A stretch of DNA of 18,616 nucleotides from CAYJBH01 sp964370765 (GCA_964370765.1 CAYJKW010000043.1:1-18616), one strand, 5' to 3'; counted from the first letter of the stretch, positions 1 to 8,133 are shown. The notes: a model not told the origin generated them from the sequence alone. Numbers and translations: made by a program.

Positions 1-403
1 CTTTTTCAGCCGCCTTAATTACTAACAATGTACCTGCCTTATCAGCAACTTCATCAAGAATTTGTGTAGGATACTGTGCAAATCCGCAAAGCACTGTCAT
101 TGGTAAAATTTCACGATCATCGGAAATCACTTTACCACCAACCTTTAAAAACGGAAGCGCCCTACCTGTTTCAGATTTCTCGAAGGATATGATTATATCT
201 GCCTCACCGGGAGCAATATTTGGTGAATAAACTTTTTTTCCAAATTTAATCTGTGTGGTAACACTGCCACCACGCTGGCTCATTCCGTGTATCTCACTCA
301 TTTTTACGTCGTGGCCCATCTCGATAAGACCTACAGCAAGTAACTTGCTTATAAGAATAATTCCCTGCCCACCTACGCCTACAAGCAGTATAGAATTTGT
401 CAT
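1..403 (-). CDS. iorB: Indolepyruvate ferredoxin oxidoreductase, beta subunit (partial, 3' end outside window)
   Basis: The beta subunit of the enzyme that oxidatively decarboxylates aryl pyruvates such as indolepyruvate to aryl-acetyl-CoA while reducing ferredoxin, in the cytoplasm. About 134 codons are visible without a stop. The N-terminus reads MTNSILLVGVGGQGIILISK, the glycine-rich opening typical of the gamma-type domain of 2-oxoacid:ferredoxin oxidoreductases, followed by HGMSQRGGSV, a hallmark stretch of this domain, and then SFEKSETGRALP. The ATG lies one base after the iorA stop codon, and an AAAGGA about 14 bases upstream, inside iorA, can act as ribosome binding site, so translation is probably coupled to iorA. 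The family is about 190 residues long, so roughly 55 to 60 residues are missing beyond the left edge. The assignment is secure because of the adjacent alpha subunit. Confidence 0.93.
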   Translation of the reverse strand, partial: MTNSILLVGVGGQGIILISKLLAVGLIEMGHDVKMSEIHGMSQRGGSVTTQIKFGKKVYSPNIAPGEADIIISFEKSETGRALPFLKVGGKVISDDREILPMTVLCGFAQYPTQILDEVADKAGTLLVIKAAEK

Positions 404-404
404 A

Positions 405-2180
405 TTAGTCACCAATCCTTTCTATCGCATCAAAGCTACACAGTTCCATGCAAAGGCCACAACCGGTACATGATGCCGGATCTTGTATTATTGCTTTGCC
501 GTCAACAAATGCCATTGCAGGACAAGCCATCTTCATGCACACTTTACAGCCCTTACATTTGTCCTCAATGATGTTGCACGAGATACCGGCGGTTTTTTTG
601 GCAACTTCTTTTATAAGAATACAGGGGCGTTTGGTTATTATAACAAAGGGTGAAGTTGCAGCAATTCCATCTTTTAAAGCTGCCGTCATTGCCTTTTGAT
701 CAATAGGATCAACTACTCTTAAGTTTTCGTCTGTAATGCCAATGGCACGTACAACCTTTTCTATATCAATTGCCGGCTTATCCTGCCCCATTAGGTTTTT
801 ATCATTTGCCGGATTAAGTTGATGACCGGTCATGGCTGTAATTGAGTTATCCAGTATCACTGCTATAACACTTGCCTGTGATGCTATAATGTCTACAAGG
901 CCTGTCATACCGGAATGGAAAAAGGTGGAATCGCCCAGTACACCTATTACTTTTCTTGAGTCGCCCTGTGCTTTTAATGCTTCGGACATACCTATTGTCA
1001 TGCTAAAACCCCCACCCATACATAGGCAGCTGTCAAGGCCATCAAGTGGAGGCACTGCACCGAGGGTGTAACATCCTATATCCGCAACCGACACAAATTT
1101 ATCTCTCATTCTGGAAAGTGCGTAATAGTAACCACGGTGTGGACAACCTGCACATAAAACAGGTGGTCTTGCCGGCATTGCTTCTTCTGTAGTTAAAGAT
1201 GCAGTGTCTTGATTTAAAAGTGCTTTTCGAATAATACTTGCGTTTAACTCACCCTCGATAGTTATTTTATCTTTACCGATACAGCTTGTAAAACCTAATG
1301 CCTTTACAGCGTTTTCAAGGTAAGGATCGTTTTCTTCAATAATATACAGCGTTTTATAGTTGGATGCAAATTCGCTGATTAGTTTTTTAGAAAGTGGATA
1401 TGTAAGACCTAATTTTAGATAGTCAGCAGTATCTCCAAAAACTTCCTTTGAATGTTGGTAACAAATTCCGGATGTAATAACACCTATATCGCTACCGTTT
1501 TTTTCTACCTTATTTACATCCGTACTATAGGCATATTCCTCTAAATCCTTAAGCGCCTGCTCCCTTTTAGTACGTAATACCCTTGAGTTAGCAGGAAGTA
1601 ATACATTTTTCTTAGAGTTGCGAACATATTCTTTAACAGGTACATCACAACGCTCATCAAGCGCTACCAGACTTTTACTGTGGCAAATACGTGTTGTCAT
1701 ACGTATCATAACGGGAGTATCATATTTTTCTGATAGCTCGTAGGCAAGAATTGTAAAGTCTTTTGATTCCTGTGAGTCGGACGGCTCCAACATTGCGATT
1801 TTTGAATGTGGTGCATAGTTGCGGTTGTCCTGCTCGTTTTGTGAACTGTGGCATCCCGGATCATCGGCAGTTACAAATACAAGCCCACCGTTAACGCCGG
1901 CATATGCTATGCTAAAGATGGGGTCTGCCGCGACATTCATACCTACATGTTTAAATGCACAAAATGCTCTTGCACCACCCATGCTGGCACCTGCGGCAAT
2001 CTCAAAGGCTACCTTTTCGTTACATGCCCATTGTGAATATATAACATCACTATATTTTGCTGCTATGTTTTCCAGTATTTCGGTGCTTGGAGTGCCAGGA
2101 TATGCGGCAGCTACGTTACAACCTGCCTCATACACGCCCCTTGCTACGGCCTCGTCGCCGGTCATTAATTCTCTTTTCAT
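405..2180 (-). CDS. iorA: Indolepyruvate ferredoxin oxidoreductase, alpha subunit
   Basis: The catalytic subunit, carrying thiamine diphosphate and two [4Fe-4S] clusters, of the ferredoxin-linked oxidation of aryl pyruvates in aromatic amino acid breakdown. The 591-residue protein is normal length. The N-terminal domain has AAYPGTPSTEI (25-35). CAGCPHRG (343-350) opens the thiamine diphosphate domain, which carries GDSTFFHSG (416-424) and DNSITAMTG (444-452). The C-terminal ferredoxin domain has Cys 542, 545, 548 and 553, then Cys 571, 574, 577 and 581. The first motif has one extra residue before the last Cys, which I recall is common in IorA, and the last Cys is followed by Ser instead of Pro. 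The ATG overlaps the ppiB stop by four bases (ATGA) and has GAGGAGG upstream, so it is probably translationally coupled. The substrate could include other aryl pyruvates. Confidence 0.96.
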   Translation of the reverse strand: MKRELMTGDEAVARGVYEAGCNVAAAYPGTPSTEILENIAAKYSDVIYSQWACNEKVAFEIAAGASMGGARAFCAFKHVGMNVAADPIFSIAYAGVNGGLVFVTADDPGCHSSQNEQDNRNYAPHSKIAMLEPSDSQESKDFTILAYELSEKYDTPVMIRMTTRICHSKSLVALDERCDVPVKEYVRNSKKNVLLPANSRVLRTKREQALKDLEEYAYSTDVNKVEKNGSDIGVITSGICYQHSKEVFGDTADYLKLGLTYPLSKKLISEFASNYKTLYIIEENDPYLENAVKALGFTSCIGKDKITIEGELNASIIRKALLNQDTASLTTEEAMPARPPVLCAGCPHRGYYYALSRMRDKFVSVADIGCYTLGAVPPLDGLDSCLCMGGGFSMTIGMSEALKAQGDSRKVIGVLGDSTFFHSGMTGLVDIIASQASVIAVILDNSITAMTGHQLNPANDKNLMGQDKPAIDIEKVVRAIGITDENLRVVDPIDQKAMTAALKDGIAATSPFVIITKRPCILIKEVAKKTAGISCNIIEDKCKGCKVCMKMACPAMAFVDGKAIIQDPASCTGCGLCMELCSFDAIERIGD

Positions 2181-2665
2181 TTACTAGCCTCCTCAACCTT
2201 AATTGTTTTGATAACCGGAACAACCATTGGTCGGTCGGAGTAGTCGGTCTTTACCTCGGCAATTTCGTCCACTATCTCTAAACCTTCGGTTACACATCCA
2301 AATGCAGCATAGCTACCGTCAAGGTGGGGTGCATCTTCGTGTACAATAAAGAATTGGCTTCCGGCAGAATCAGGATGTCCGCTGCGTGCCATACTTATTA
2401 CACCACGAGTATGCTTAATGTTGTTATCAACACCGTTTTGGGAAAACTCACCCTTGATGTTGTGACCTGGTCCCCCCATGCCGGTCCCATCAGGACAACC
2501 ACCCTGAATCATAAACCCGGGAATGATACGATGAAAACATAGTCCGTTGTAAAAGCCGGTGTTTGCAAGTTTTTCAAAGTTTTCGACTGTAATTGGCGCA
2601 ATGTCATCGTTAAGTGACAGTTTAATTATTCCGCCGCCATCCATCTCTATTGTAGCTAATTTCAT
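2177..2665 (-). CDS. ppiB: Peptidyl-prolyl cis-trans isomerase, cyclophilin type
   Basis: A cytoplasmic cyclophilin that catalyses cis-trans isomerisation of proline peptide bonds. The 162-residue protein is a single cyclophilin domain with no signal peptide. The active-site signature FHRIIPGFMIQGG is at 44-56, with Arg46, Phe51 and Gln54 as expected, and GSQFFIVHEDAPHLDGSYA at 102-120 carries the second half of the site. GGAG lies a few bases before the ATG. It starts 20 bases after the aldo/keto reductase stop and overlaps iorA by four bases, so it is an internal gene of a fermentation operon and not a free-standing housekeeping gene. Whether it helps fold the neighbouring enzymes is inference only. 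Confidence 0.95.
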   Translation of the reverse strand: MKLATIEMDGGGIIKLSLNDDIAPITVENFEKLANTGFYNGLCFHRIIPGFMIQGGCPDGTGMGGPGHNIKGEFSQNGVDNNIKHTRGVISMARSGHPDSAGSQFFIVHEDAPHLDGSYAAFGCVTEGLEIVDEIAEVKTDYSDRPMVVPVIKTIKVEEASK

Positions 2666-2685
2666 TTGTTTCTCCTTTATAATTG

Positions 2686-3807
2686 TTATCTATCCAACAC
2701 TGCAGATGCATCTGCAAGTTCGTTAATAATATCAATATGCTGTGGACAATGTCCCTCACATGCACCGCAGGAAATACAATCCCCTGCACTACCGGAACTT
2801 GTTGTTACATCAGCATAAGTTAAAGTTACATCATTATTCATGCCCTGTAAAAGGTACTTGTTATATGACCTAAATACGCCGGGAATTTTTATGTTTTGCG
2901 GACAGTCCTCAAGGCAATAACCACAACTTGTACATGGCACCTGTTTAATGTCACTGAGAATATCTACAACCTTGTCTATAGCAACTTTTTCTGCTGTTGT
3001 GAGTGGCTTCATTGAATCAAATGTCTTGATGTTATCTTCTACCTGCTCAATTGTGGACATTCCACTAAGTGACAACCTTACACCCTCTAAATTATTACAA
3101 TATTTAAATGCCCATGATGAAACACTATCGTTTGGACATACATCTTTAAATAATTTTTCGGCTTCGGGTATAGCATTTGAAAGTAGACCGCCTTTTACCG
3201 GTTCCATTATAATTATAGGCTTGTTGTATTTCCTTGCGATCTCATAACATTTACGACTTTCTATTTTATCGTCTTCCCAGTCCATATAATTAATCTGAAG
3301 CTGTATAAAATCAACATCGGAATTTGCAGCTAGAATAGACTCAAGTACCTGTGCTGAGTCATGAAAAGAAAAGCCAAAGTTTTTTACAAGGCCCTGTTTT
3401 TTTAGGTCTCGCACAAAATTCCACATGTCGTATTTATTATAGACATTATCATTATTATCTTGTGATACTGCATGCATTAAATAGTAGTCGAAGTATCCGG
3501 CACCTGTACGCTCCATCGATGTTTCAAATAGCTCTTTCACCATTTTTATATCGTCTTTCATCTCCCATGCCGGTAGCTTAGTTGCTATCTGAAAGCTATC
3601 CCTAGGATACCTCTCTACAAGAGCTTTTTTTACCATCATTTCTGACTTGCCATCGATATAGCTATATGCAGTATCAAAATAGCTGTATCCGGCCTGAATG
3701 AAACGATCTACCATATCAAAAGTTTTTACAGTATCAATTTCCTCACCAATCATTGGTAGGCGCATAAGGCCAAACCCTAACGATCCCTTTACCTCTTGAA
3801 AAGCCAT
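2686..3807 (-). CDS. Aldo/keto reductase with C-terminal ferredoxin-like 2x[4Fe-4S] domain
   Basis: A predicted cytoplasmic oxidoreductase of the aldo/keto reductase superfamily, the Fe-S type (COG1453-like). It has 373 residues. The (beta/alpha)8 part, residues 1 to about 285, shows the catalytic tetrad Asp45 and Tyr48 (in DTAYSY), Lys78 (IATKLP) and His112 (YLMHAV). The C-terminal part has two four-cysteine motifs: Cys292, 295, 298, 302 and Cys344, 347, 350, 354, each ending in CPQ. The start is set at 3807 because GGAGG stands just upstream of this ATG; the longer reading frame from 3846 begins upstream of the inferred transcription start at about 3830. It is the first gene of the operon that continues with ppiB, iorA and iorB. 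The Fe-S domain fits electron exchange with ferredoxin, but the substrate cannot be told from the sequence. Confidence 0.92.
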   Translation of the reverse strand: MAFQEVKGSLGFGLMRLPMIGEEIDTVKTFDMVDRFIQAGYSYFDTAYSYIDGKSEMMVKKALVERYPRDSFQIATKLPAWEMKDDIKMVKELFETSMERTGAGYFDYYLMHAVSQDNNDNVYNKYDMWNFVRDLKKQGLVKNFGFSFHDSAQVLESILAANSDVDFIQLQINYMDWEDDKIESRKCYEIARKYNKPIIIMEPVKGGLLSNAIPEAEKLFKDVCPNDSVSSWAFKYCNNLEGVRLSLSGMSTIEQVEDNIKTFDSMKPLTTAEKVAIDKVVDILSDIKQVPCTSCGYCLEDCPQNIKIPGVFRSYNKYLLQGMNNDVTLTYADVTTSSGSAGDCISCGACEGHCPQHIDIINELADASAVLDR

Positions 3808-3836
3808 TTTTCCTCCAATTCTTTTACAATTTAATA

Positions 3837-3865
3837 ATTTTATCATAGATTTATGCTATAGTCAA
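3837..3865 (-). promoter_or_regulatory. Sigma-A promoter of the aldo/keto reductase-ppiB-iorAB operon
   Basis: On the minus strand the -35 box TTGACT (3860-3865) is separated by exactly 17 bases from the -10 box TAAAAT (3837-3842). Each differs from consensus at one base. Transcription would begin near 3830, about 23 bases before the ATG at 3807. The box region overlaps the extended -10 of the divergent gene at 3896. Confidence 0.75.
3854..3862 (+). promoter_or_regulatory. Extended -10 promoter of the TVP38-type gene
   Basis: TGCTATAGT on the plus strand matches an extended -10 element (TGn followed by a -10 that is one base off TATAAT). No good -35 box is seen at 17 bases, as is usual for extended -10 promoters. 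Predicted start near 3869, giving a leader of about 27 bases. It physically overlaps the -35 box of the promoter on the other strand. Confidence 0.5.
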
Positions 3866-3895
3866 CATTGTTGGAATTTAGTATAGGACACATAA

Positions 3896-4564
3896 ATGAA
3901 TAAAACAAATATCGTAAAGTTAATATTTTTCTTTGTGGTTATTGCTTTAATTGCTTTAGTTGGTCTTTTTTTGACACCATATCTTACAGAACTTAATAAT
4001 CTAGAGGATGCGGAGCGCCTACTTCAATCGATTAGGGAGTTAGGCATTTTTGGCATAGTAGTTTTCTCTGCTATTCAGATGTTACAGGTTGTTATATTTG
4101 TAATACCCGGAGAGATTATAGAGGTCTTGGCCGGAATGCTTTATGGACCTATTGGTGGTTTTGTGGTTTGTATGGCAGGCATTGCAGTAGGAACAACGAT
4201 AATTTTTTCAATAGCAAAAAAATTAGGATTTACATCTACACAGGCACTTTTTAAGAATAGTGACCATAAGATATTAAGGTTTTTGCAGAAGAACAATAGG
4301 GTTGAACTTTTACTTTTTATTCTATATTTTTTCCCCGGGCTTCCAAAGGATATGTTTACCTATTTTGTCCCCTTTACAAATGTATCTTTAAAAAAATTTC
4401 TAATAATCACGCTTATAGCTCGTATTCCCTCGGTTATATCATCAACATATGTTGGTGCTGCACTGTTGGAGGGAGATATATTTATTGCGGTCATAATTTA
4501 TGCTGTAATCGGTCTACTTGCTGTTATAGCCTATGTATATCAAAGGGTACACAAGCTTGGATAA
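3896..4564 (+). CDS. TVP38/TMEM64 family (VTT domain) membrane protein
   Basis: An integral membrane protein of the TVP38/TMEM64 family, related to DedA; members are thought to act in lipid or membrane homeostasis, and the substrate here is unknown. The 222-residue protein has an N-terminal membrane segment (about 8-30), then the VTT core with FVIPGEIIEVLAGMLYGPIG, whose Pro-Gly-Glu and Gly-rich turn are characteristic of the family, and a second re-entrant-like part with YFFPGLPKDMFTYFVPF. Hydrophobic segments continue to the C-terminus. The start has AGGA about nine bases upstream and its own extended -10 promoter. It is transcribed away from the aldo/keto reductase operon and lies 60 bases before the AEC permease, which has a separate promoter. 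The family call is firm; the function is not. Confidence 0.88.
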   Translation: MNKTNIVKLIFFFVVIALIALVGLFLTPYLTELNNLEDAERLLQSIRELGIFGIVVFSAIQMLQVVIFVIPGEIIEVLAGMLYGPIGGFVVCMAGIAVGTTIIFSIAKKLGFTSTQALFKNSDHKILRFLQKNNRVELLLFILYFFPGLPKDMFTYFVPFTNVSLKKFLIITLIARIPSVISSTYVGAALLEGDIFIAVIIYAVIGLLAVIAYVYQRVHKLG

Positions 4565-4569
4565 ATGTC

Positions 4570-4598
4570 TTGCGATTTGATATTTTATATGCTATAAT
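4570..4598 (+). promoter_or_regulatory. Sigma-A promoter of the AEC permease-fhs unit
   Basis: TTGCGA (4570-4575), a 17-base spacer and a perfect TATAAT (4593-4598), preceded by TGC so that it also has an extended -10. Predicted start near 4605, 20 bases before the ATG. It begins only six bases after the stop codon of the TVP38-type gene, and I see no terminator between the two genes. Confidence 0.8.
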
Positions 4599-4624
4599 TT
4601 CATTGTTTACTTTCGGAATATAAA

Positions 4625-5563
4625 ATGGATAATTTAATTTTTTCGGCAAATGTTGTAATACCCTTGTTGGCAGTAATGCTTGCAGGATATATAGCAAGAA
4701 AACTAAATATTATTGGGGATAAAGCAGTATCTGAATGCAACAGCCTTGTGTTTAAAATGTTTTTGCCCATACACCTTTTTAACAGCACTCGTAATGCAAC
4801 TGCAGATGAAATATCCAATATTGGCTTTTTTATTTTTGTGATTGTATTTATAGTTCTTTTTTTCATCCTATCTACTATAACGATTATTCCGCTAGAAAAG
4901 GATAACCGAAAAAGGGGTGTAATGGTTCAAGGGATATGCCGATCAAATTATGCCATGTTCGGGCTACCGATGATAACCTTATTGTTGCCACAAGCAGACC
5001 TTTCCCTTGCATCGGTATTGGTGGCAGTTGTTATCCCTACATATAATGTTTTATCTGTAATAGTCCTTACCTATTTTGGATCAAAAAAGGCAGATATTCG
5101 CTCTATTGTAATTGCGATTATAAAAAATCCGTTAATAATTGCCACTGCAATAGGTGTTACAATAATGCAGTTAGATTTCACACTTCCCAAAATACTGGAT
5201 ACCTCTTTTATTAATATCGGATCAATAGCTACCCCTTTTGCACTGTTTATGCTTGGTGCAAAATTTGATTTTTCTGAGTTAAAGCGTATCGGGCGACAAC
5301 TTTGGATAGTGTGTTTTGGCAGACTTATTATAATTCCGCTTATAGTTATGTCAGTCGCAGTATTATTTGGTTACCGTGCAACCGAGCTTGCATGCGTAAT
5401 GGTTGTCTTTGCCTCCCCTACTGCTGCAAGCTCCTATGTAATGGCTGAAAAGATGGGGGGCGACGGTGATTTGGCATCATCGATTGTAGTGTTTACTAAT
5501 GCAATATCAATAATTACAATGTTTTTAATAATCTATACTATTAAAACATTGGGTTTTATCTAA
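4625..5563 (+). CDS. AEC family transporter (auxin efflux carrier-type permease)
   Basis: A predicted inner-membrane permease of the AEC family, whose bacterial members move small organic acids such as malate, malonate or related anions. The 312 residues are the family's usual length and fold into about ten hydrophobic segments. The N-terminal VVIPLLAVMLAGYIARKLNI is typical of the family, as are the CNSLVFKMFLPIHLFNS stretch, the internal SNYAMFGLPM and the second-half repeat GSIATPFALFMLGAKFDF. Only a weak ribosome binding site (GGAA) precedes the ATG. The gene has its own consensus promoter and fhs starts 21 bases after its stop with no promoter or terminator between, so the two are probably co-transcribed. 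This link would fit transport of a one-carbon acid or related anion, but this is a guess from position. Confidence 0.88.
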   Translation: MDNLIFSANVVIPLLAVMLAGYIARKLNIIGDKAVSECNSLVFKMFLPIHLFNSTRNATADEISNIGFFIFVIVFIVLFFILSTITIIPLEKDNRKRGVMVQGICRSNYAMFGLPMITLLLPQADLSLASVLVAVVIPTYNVLSVIVLTYFGSKKADIRSIVIAIIKNPLIIATAIGVTIMQLDFTLPKILDTSFINIGSIATPFALFMLGAKFDFSELKRIGRQLWIVCFGRLIIIPLIVMSVAVLFGYRATELACVMVVFASPTAASSYVMAEKMGGDGDLASSIVVFTNAISIITMFLIIYTIKTLGFI

Positions 5564-5584
5564 TCAACAAGAATGGAGAGAACA

Positions 5585-7252
5585 ATGGATAGTGATATCA
5601 TCATTGCACAAAAGGCAAAACCGGTAAAGATAACAGAAATAGCAAAAAAGATCAATATTGATGAAAGCGATATTGTTCAATATGGAAGATACAAGGCTAA
5701 GATTAATCATCGCCTTGTAAAGCAGCTTGAAGATAAGCCAAACGGTAAATTGATACTGGTTACTGCTATTAGCCCCACCCCTGCCGGTGAGGGGAAAACA
5801 ACAACCAGTGTTGGACTTGCCGATGGACTTTCTAAAATTGGCAAAAAAACAGCCGTTGTATTAAGAGAGCCGAGTTTGGGTCCTGTATTTGGGATTAAGG
5901 GTGGCGCTGCAGGTGGCGGATATGCACAGGTTATACCGATGGAGGATATAAATCTTCACTTCACCGGTGATATGCATGCAATATCGGCCGCTAATAATCT
6001 ACTGGCAGCAATGATTGATAACCATATTTTTCAAGGCAACAGCCTTTCTATCGACCCAAGGCGTGTTACCTGGAAACGCTGTGTGGATATGAATGACAGA
6101 CAACTTAGGTTTGTTACCGACGGGCTTGGCGGTATGGTTAACGGTACCCCGCGTGAGGATGGCTTTGATATTACCGTTGCAAGTGAAGTAATGGCAATAT
6201 TTTGCCTATCAAAAGATATTGAGGATCTAAAGGCAAGGCTTTCACGCATTGTTGTGGGCTATACATTTGCCGGTACACCTGTAACTGCCGGCCAGATTAA
6301 TGCAGCAGGTGCGATGGCTGCTCTTTTAAAGGATGCGTTTGACCCAAACCTTGTACAAACATTAGAGAATACTCCGGCATTTATACATGGTGGCCCTTTT
6401 GCAAATATAGCACATGGATGTAATAGTGTAGTAGCCACAAAATTGGCTTTGAAAAGTGCCGATTATATTGTGACCGAGGCAGGCTTTGGTGCCGATCTTG
6501 GTGCTGAAAAATTCTTTGATATAAAATGTAGACTATCAGGGTTATGTCCTGATGCAGTAGTTATTGTTGCAACAGTTAGGGCGTTAAAACATCATGGTGG
6601 GTGCCCTAAGGATAAGCTATCCGATGAAAATTTGACCTACTTAAAGGATGGAAGTAGCAACCTTGTAAGACATATTGAAAACATGAGGGATGTGTATGGC
6701 ATGCCGGTTTGTGTTGCAATAAATGCCTTTCCAACCGACACAGCGCAGGAACACAACTTTGTTAAGCAGCTTTGTGATGAAATGGGTGTACCCTGTGAGC
6801 TTAGTGAGGTGTTTGCAAAGGGTGGCGATGGTGCAGTTGCTTTAGCAAAAAATGTTGTTAAGATAGCAAAAAGTAATAAACTTAAGCTTGCATACGTTGA
6901 TGAGCTATCTATAAAAGAAAAGATTGAATCGGTGTGTAAAAAGGTATATAGGGCCGATAGTGTAACATTTAGTCCTACCGCTACAAAGGAGCTTACAGAA
7001 CTTGTATCTAATGGGTTTGATAGACTTCCGATATGTATTGCTAAAACTCAGTATAGCTTTAGCGATGATGCTTCATTATTGGCTGCACCGTCCGGATTTG
7101 ACATGACGGTAAGAAGTTTACGATTGAGTGCCGGCGCAGGATTTATTGTCGTTATAATGGGCAATATTATGACCATGCCAGGACTGCCAAAACTTCCCTC
7201 GGCAGAGAAGATTGATGTTGATGCTAGCGGGGTTATATCGGGTCTGTTTTAA
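5585..7252 (+). CDS. fhs: Formate-tetrahydrofolate ligase
   Basis: Cytoplasmic ATP-dependent ligase that joins formate to tetrahydrofolate to give 10-formyl-tetrahydrofolate, feeding one-carbon metabolism (purines, serine/glycine, or the methyl branch of the Wood-Ljungdahl route). Counting from the chosen start, the protein has 555 residues, normal for the family. It shows the P-loop TPAGEGKT at about 65-72, the signature REPSLGPVFGIKGG from about 94, and the second signature VATVRALKHHGG in the middle. I place the start at 5585 because GGAGAG stands six bases before it; the in-frame ATG at 5573 has no ribosome binding site and contains that GGAG itself. No other one-carbon genes are nearby, so an acetogenic pathway is not implied. 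It ends at a strong bidirectional terminator. Confidence 0.97.
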   Translation: MDSDIIIAQKAKPVKITEIAKKINIDESDIVQYGRYKAKINHRLVKQLEDKPNGKLILVTAISPTPAGEGKTTTSVGLADGLSKIGKKTAVVLREPSLGPVFGIKGGAAGGGYAQVIPMEDINLHFTGDMHAISAANNLLAAMIDNHIFQGNSLSIDPRRVTWKRCVDMNDRQLRFVTDGLGGMVNGTPREDGFDITVASEVMAIFCLSKDIEDLKARLSRIVVGYTFAGTPVTAGQINAAGAMAALLKDAFDPNLVQTLENTPAFIHGGPFANIAHGCNSVVATKLALKSADYIVTEAGFGADLGAEKFFDIKCRLSGLCPDAVVIVATVRALKHHGGCPKDKLSDENLTYLKDGSSNLVRHIENMRDVYGMPVCVAINAFPTDTAQEHNFVKQLCDEMGVPCELSEVFAKGGDGAVALAKNVVKIAKSNKLKLAYVDELSIKEKIESVCKKVYRADSVTFSPTATKELTELVSNGFDRLPICIAKTQYSFSDDASLLAAPSGFDMTVRSLRLSAGAGFIVVIMGNIMTMPGLPKLPSAEKIDVDASGVISGLF

Positions 7253-7268
7253 ATTTCCCGGGAAATAA

Positions 7269-7307
7269 AAAAAGCTGTGACTATTGTAAATTTAGTCACA
7301 GCTTTTT
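7269..7307. terminator. Bidirectional intrinsic terminator between fhs and the acyltransferase
   Basis: A perfect 15-base inverted repeat (7269-7283 and 7293-7307), core GCTGTGACTA with its complement, loop of 9 bases. A run of T closes the right arm and a run of A opens the left arm, so it can work in both directions. It stands 16 bases after the fhs stop and 36 bases after the stop of the convergent gene. Confidence 0.9.
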
Positions 7308-7343
7308 AGTTTTATAAAATCGTGGTAGCTGTTGCCCTATATT

Positions 7344-8075
7344 CTAAAAAATCGTAGTTTCCTTGTTCTCGTTACAGAATTTTAAAAATTCCTCATAGTT
7401 TTTAAACATGGGGGTATGTTCGGTAAAAGCTTTGCTACTTTTTTCAAAGTTTCCACGCAGTGCCAACTTGTCGATAAAATTAGGATGTAGATTATCTGTG
7501 CTGTTTTCAAAAAGCCAAAAATGCTCATGCATTACCTCTATAGGAGGTTGTTTATTATAAACTTTTATATATTCATTAACCATAAAGACAGCTTCGGTTA
7601 ACTGTAGTGATTTTCTTTTTTCGTAATAATCGTCTAACGAGCATATTCTTTTTGCCGGAAAGCCGGCATAAACGCTGTTGGGTTCCAGTACACCCTTTAC
7701 AACACTACCGGCACCTACTATAACATTTTCTCCTATATCGGTACCGGGAAGAAGTGTCGTCCCTAGGCCTATAAAAACATTATTGCCCACCTTAACCTTG
7801 CCAACACTGCCTAAAATTGAACCATGTTTTTTATGAAAAACACTCCAGTCATATCCATGTGTGAGTATTACAGCCTTTGCAGTAATCTCAACATTGTCCC
7901 CTATCTCAATCAACCAAGGTCTTGTCATATCTACAACAATATCTTCTCGGCCATAGATAGTGCAGTTATCGCCGACTCGTACCCCTTGTTTTCTTAGATA
8001 GGCTATATAGTTTTCTGATGTGGAGATTATCTTTCGCCAGGTTAAGAAATCCTTTATCATCTTAAATATATTCAT
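7344..8075 (-). CDS. Hexapeptide-repeat (left-handed beta-helix) acyltransferase
   Basis: A predicted cytoplasmic O-acyl- or acetyltransferase of the hexapeptide-repeat class, acting on a sugar or cell-surface precursor. The 243-residue protein has a short helical N-terminus (1-30). Hexapeptide turns run from about residue 35 to 145: VGDNCTIYG, IEIGDNVEITAKAVILTHG, VKVGNNVFIGLGTTLLPGTDIGENVIVGAGSVV and the usual closing motif NSVYAGFPAKRI. The last 90 residues, rich in Phe and charged residues, are unlike the short maltose/galactoside acetyltransferases. AGGA lies six bases before the ATG. The gene follows tRNA-Thr and its terminator. A TATAAT at 8090-8095 lies only 14 bases before the ATG, which would leave a leader of about 8 bases. 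The substrate cannot be inferred from the neighbours. Confidence 0.85.
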   Translation of the reverse strand: MNIFKMIKDFLTWRKIISTSENYIAYLRKQGVRVGDNCTIYGREDIVVDMTRPWLIEIGDNVEITAKAVILTHGYDWSVFHKKHGSILGSVGKVKVGNNVFIGLGTTLLPGTDIGENVIVGAGSVVKGVLEPNSVYAGFPAKRICSLDDYYEKRKSLQLTEAVFMVNEYIKVYNKQPPIEVMHEHFWLFENSTDNLHPNFIDKLALRGNFEKSSKAFTEHTPMFKNYEEFLKFCNENKETTIF

Positions 8076-8105
8076 ATCTTTTCCTAACTATTATACTATA
8101 AAATA

Positions 8106-8129
8106 GTGGCGGCACAATAACGCCGCCAC
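8106..8129 (-). terminator. Intrinsic terminator after tRNA-Thr
   Basis: Eight-base GC-rich stem (GTGGCGGC at 8106-8113 and its complement at 8122-8129) with an 8-base loop. On the minus strand it is followed by TATTTTATAG. It begins four bases after the CCA end of the tRNA. Confidence 0.8.
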
Positions 8130-8133
8130 CGAA

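Noticed and set aside
3808..3846. Longer N-terminus of the aldo/keto reductase from the ATG at 3846
   Set aside because: It would start upstream of the inferred transcription start, has no ribosome binding site, and GGAGG stands directly before the ATG at 3807.
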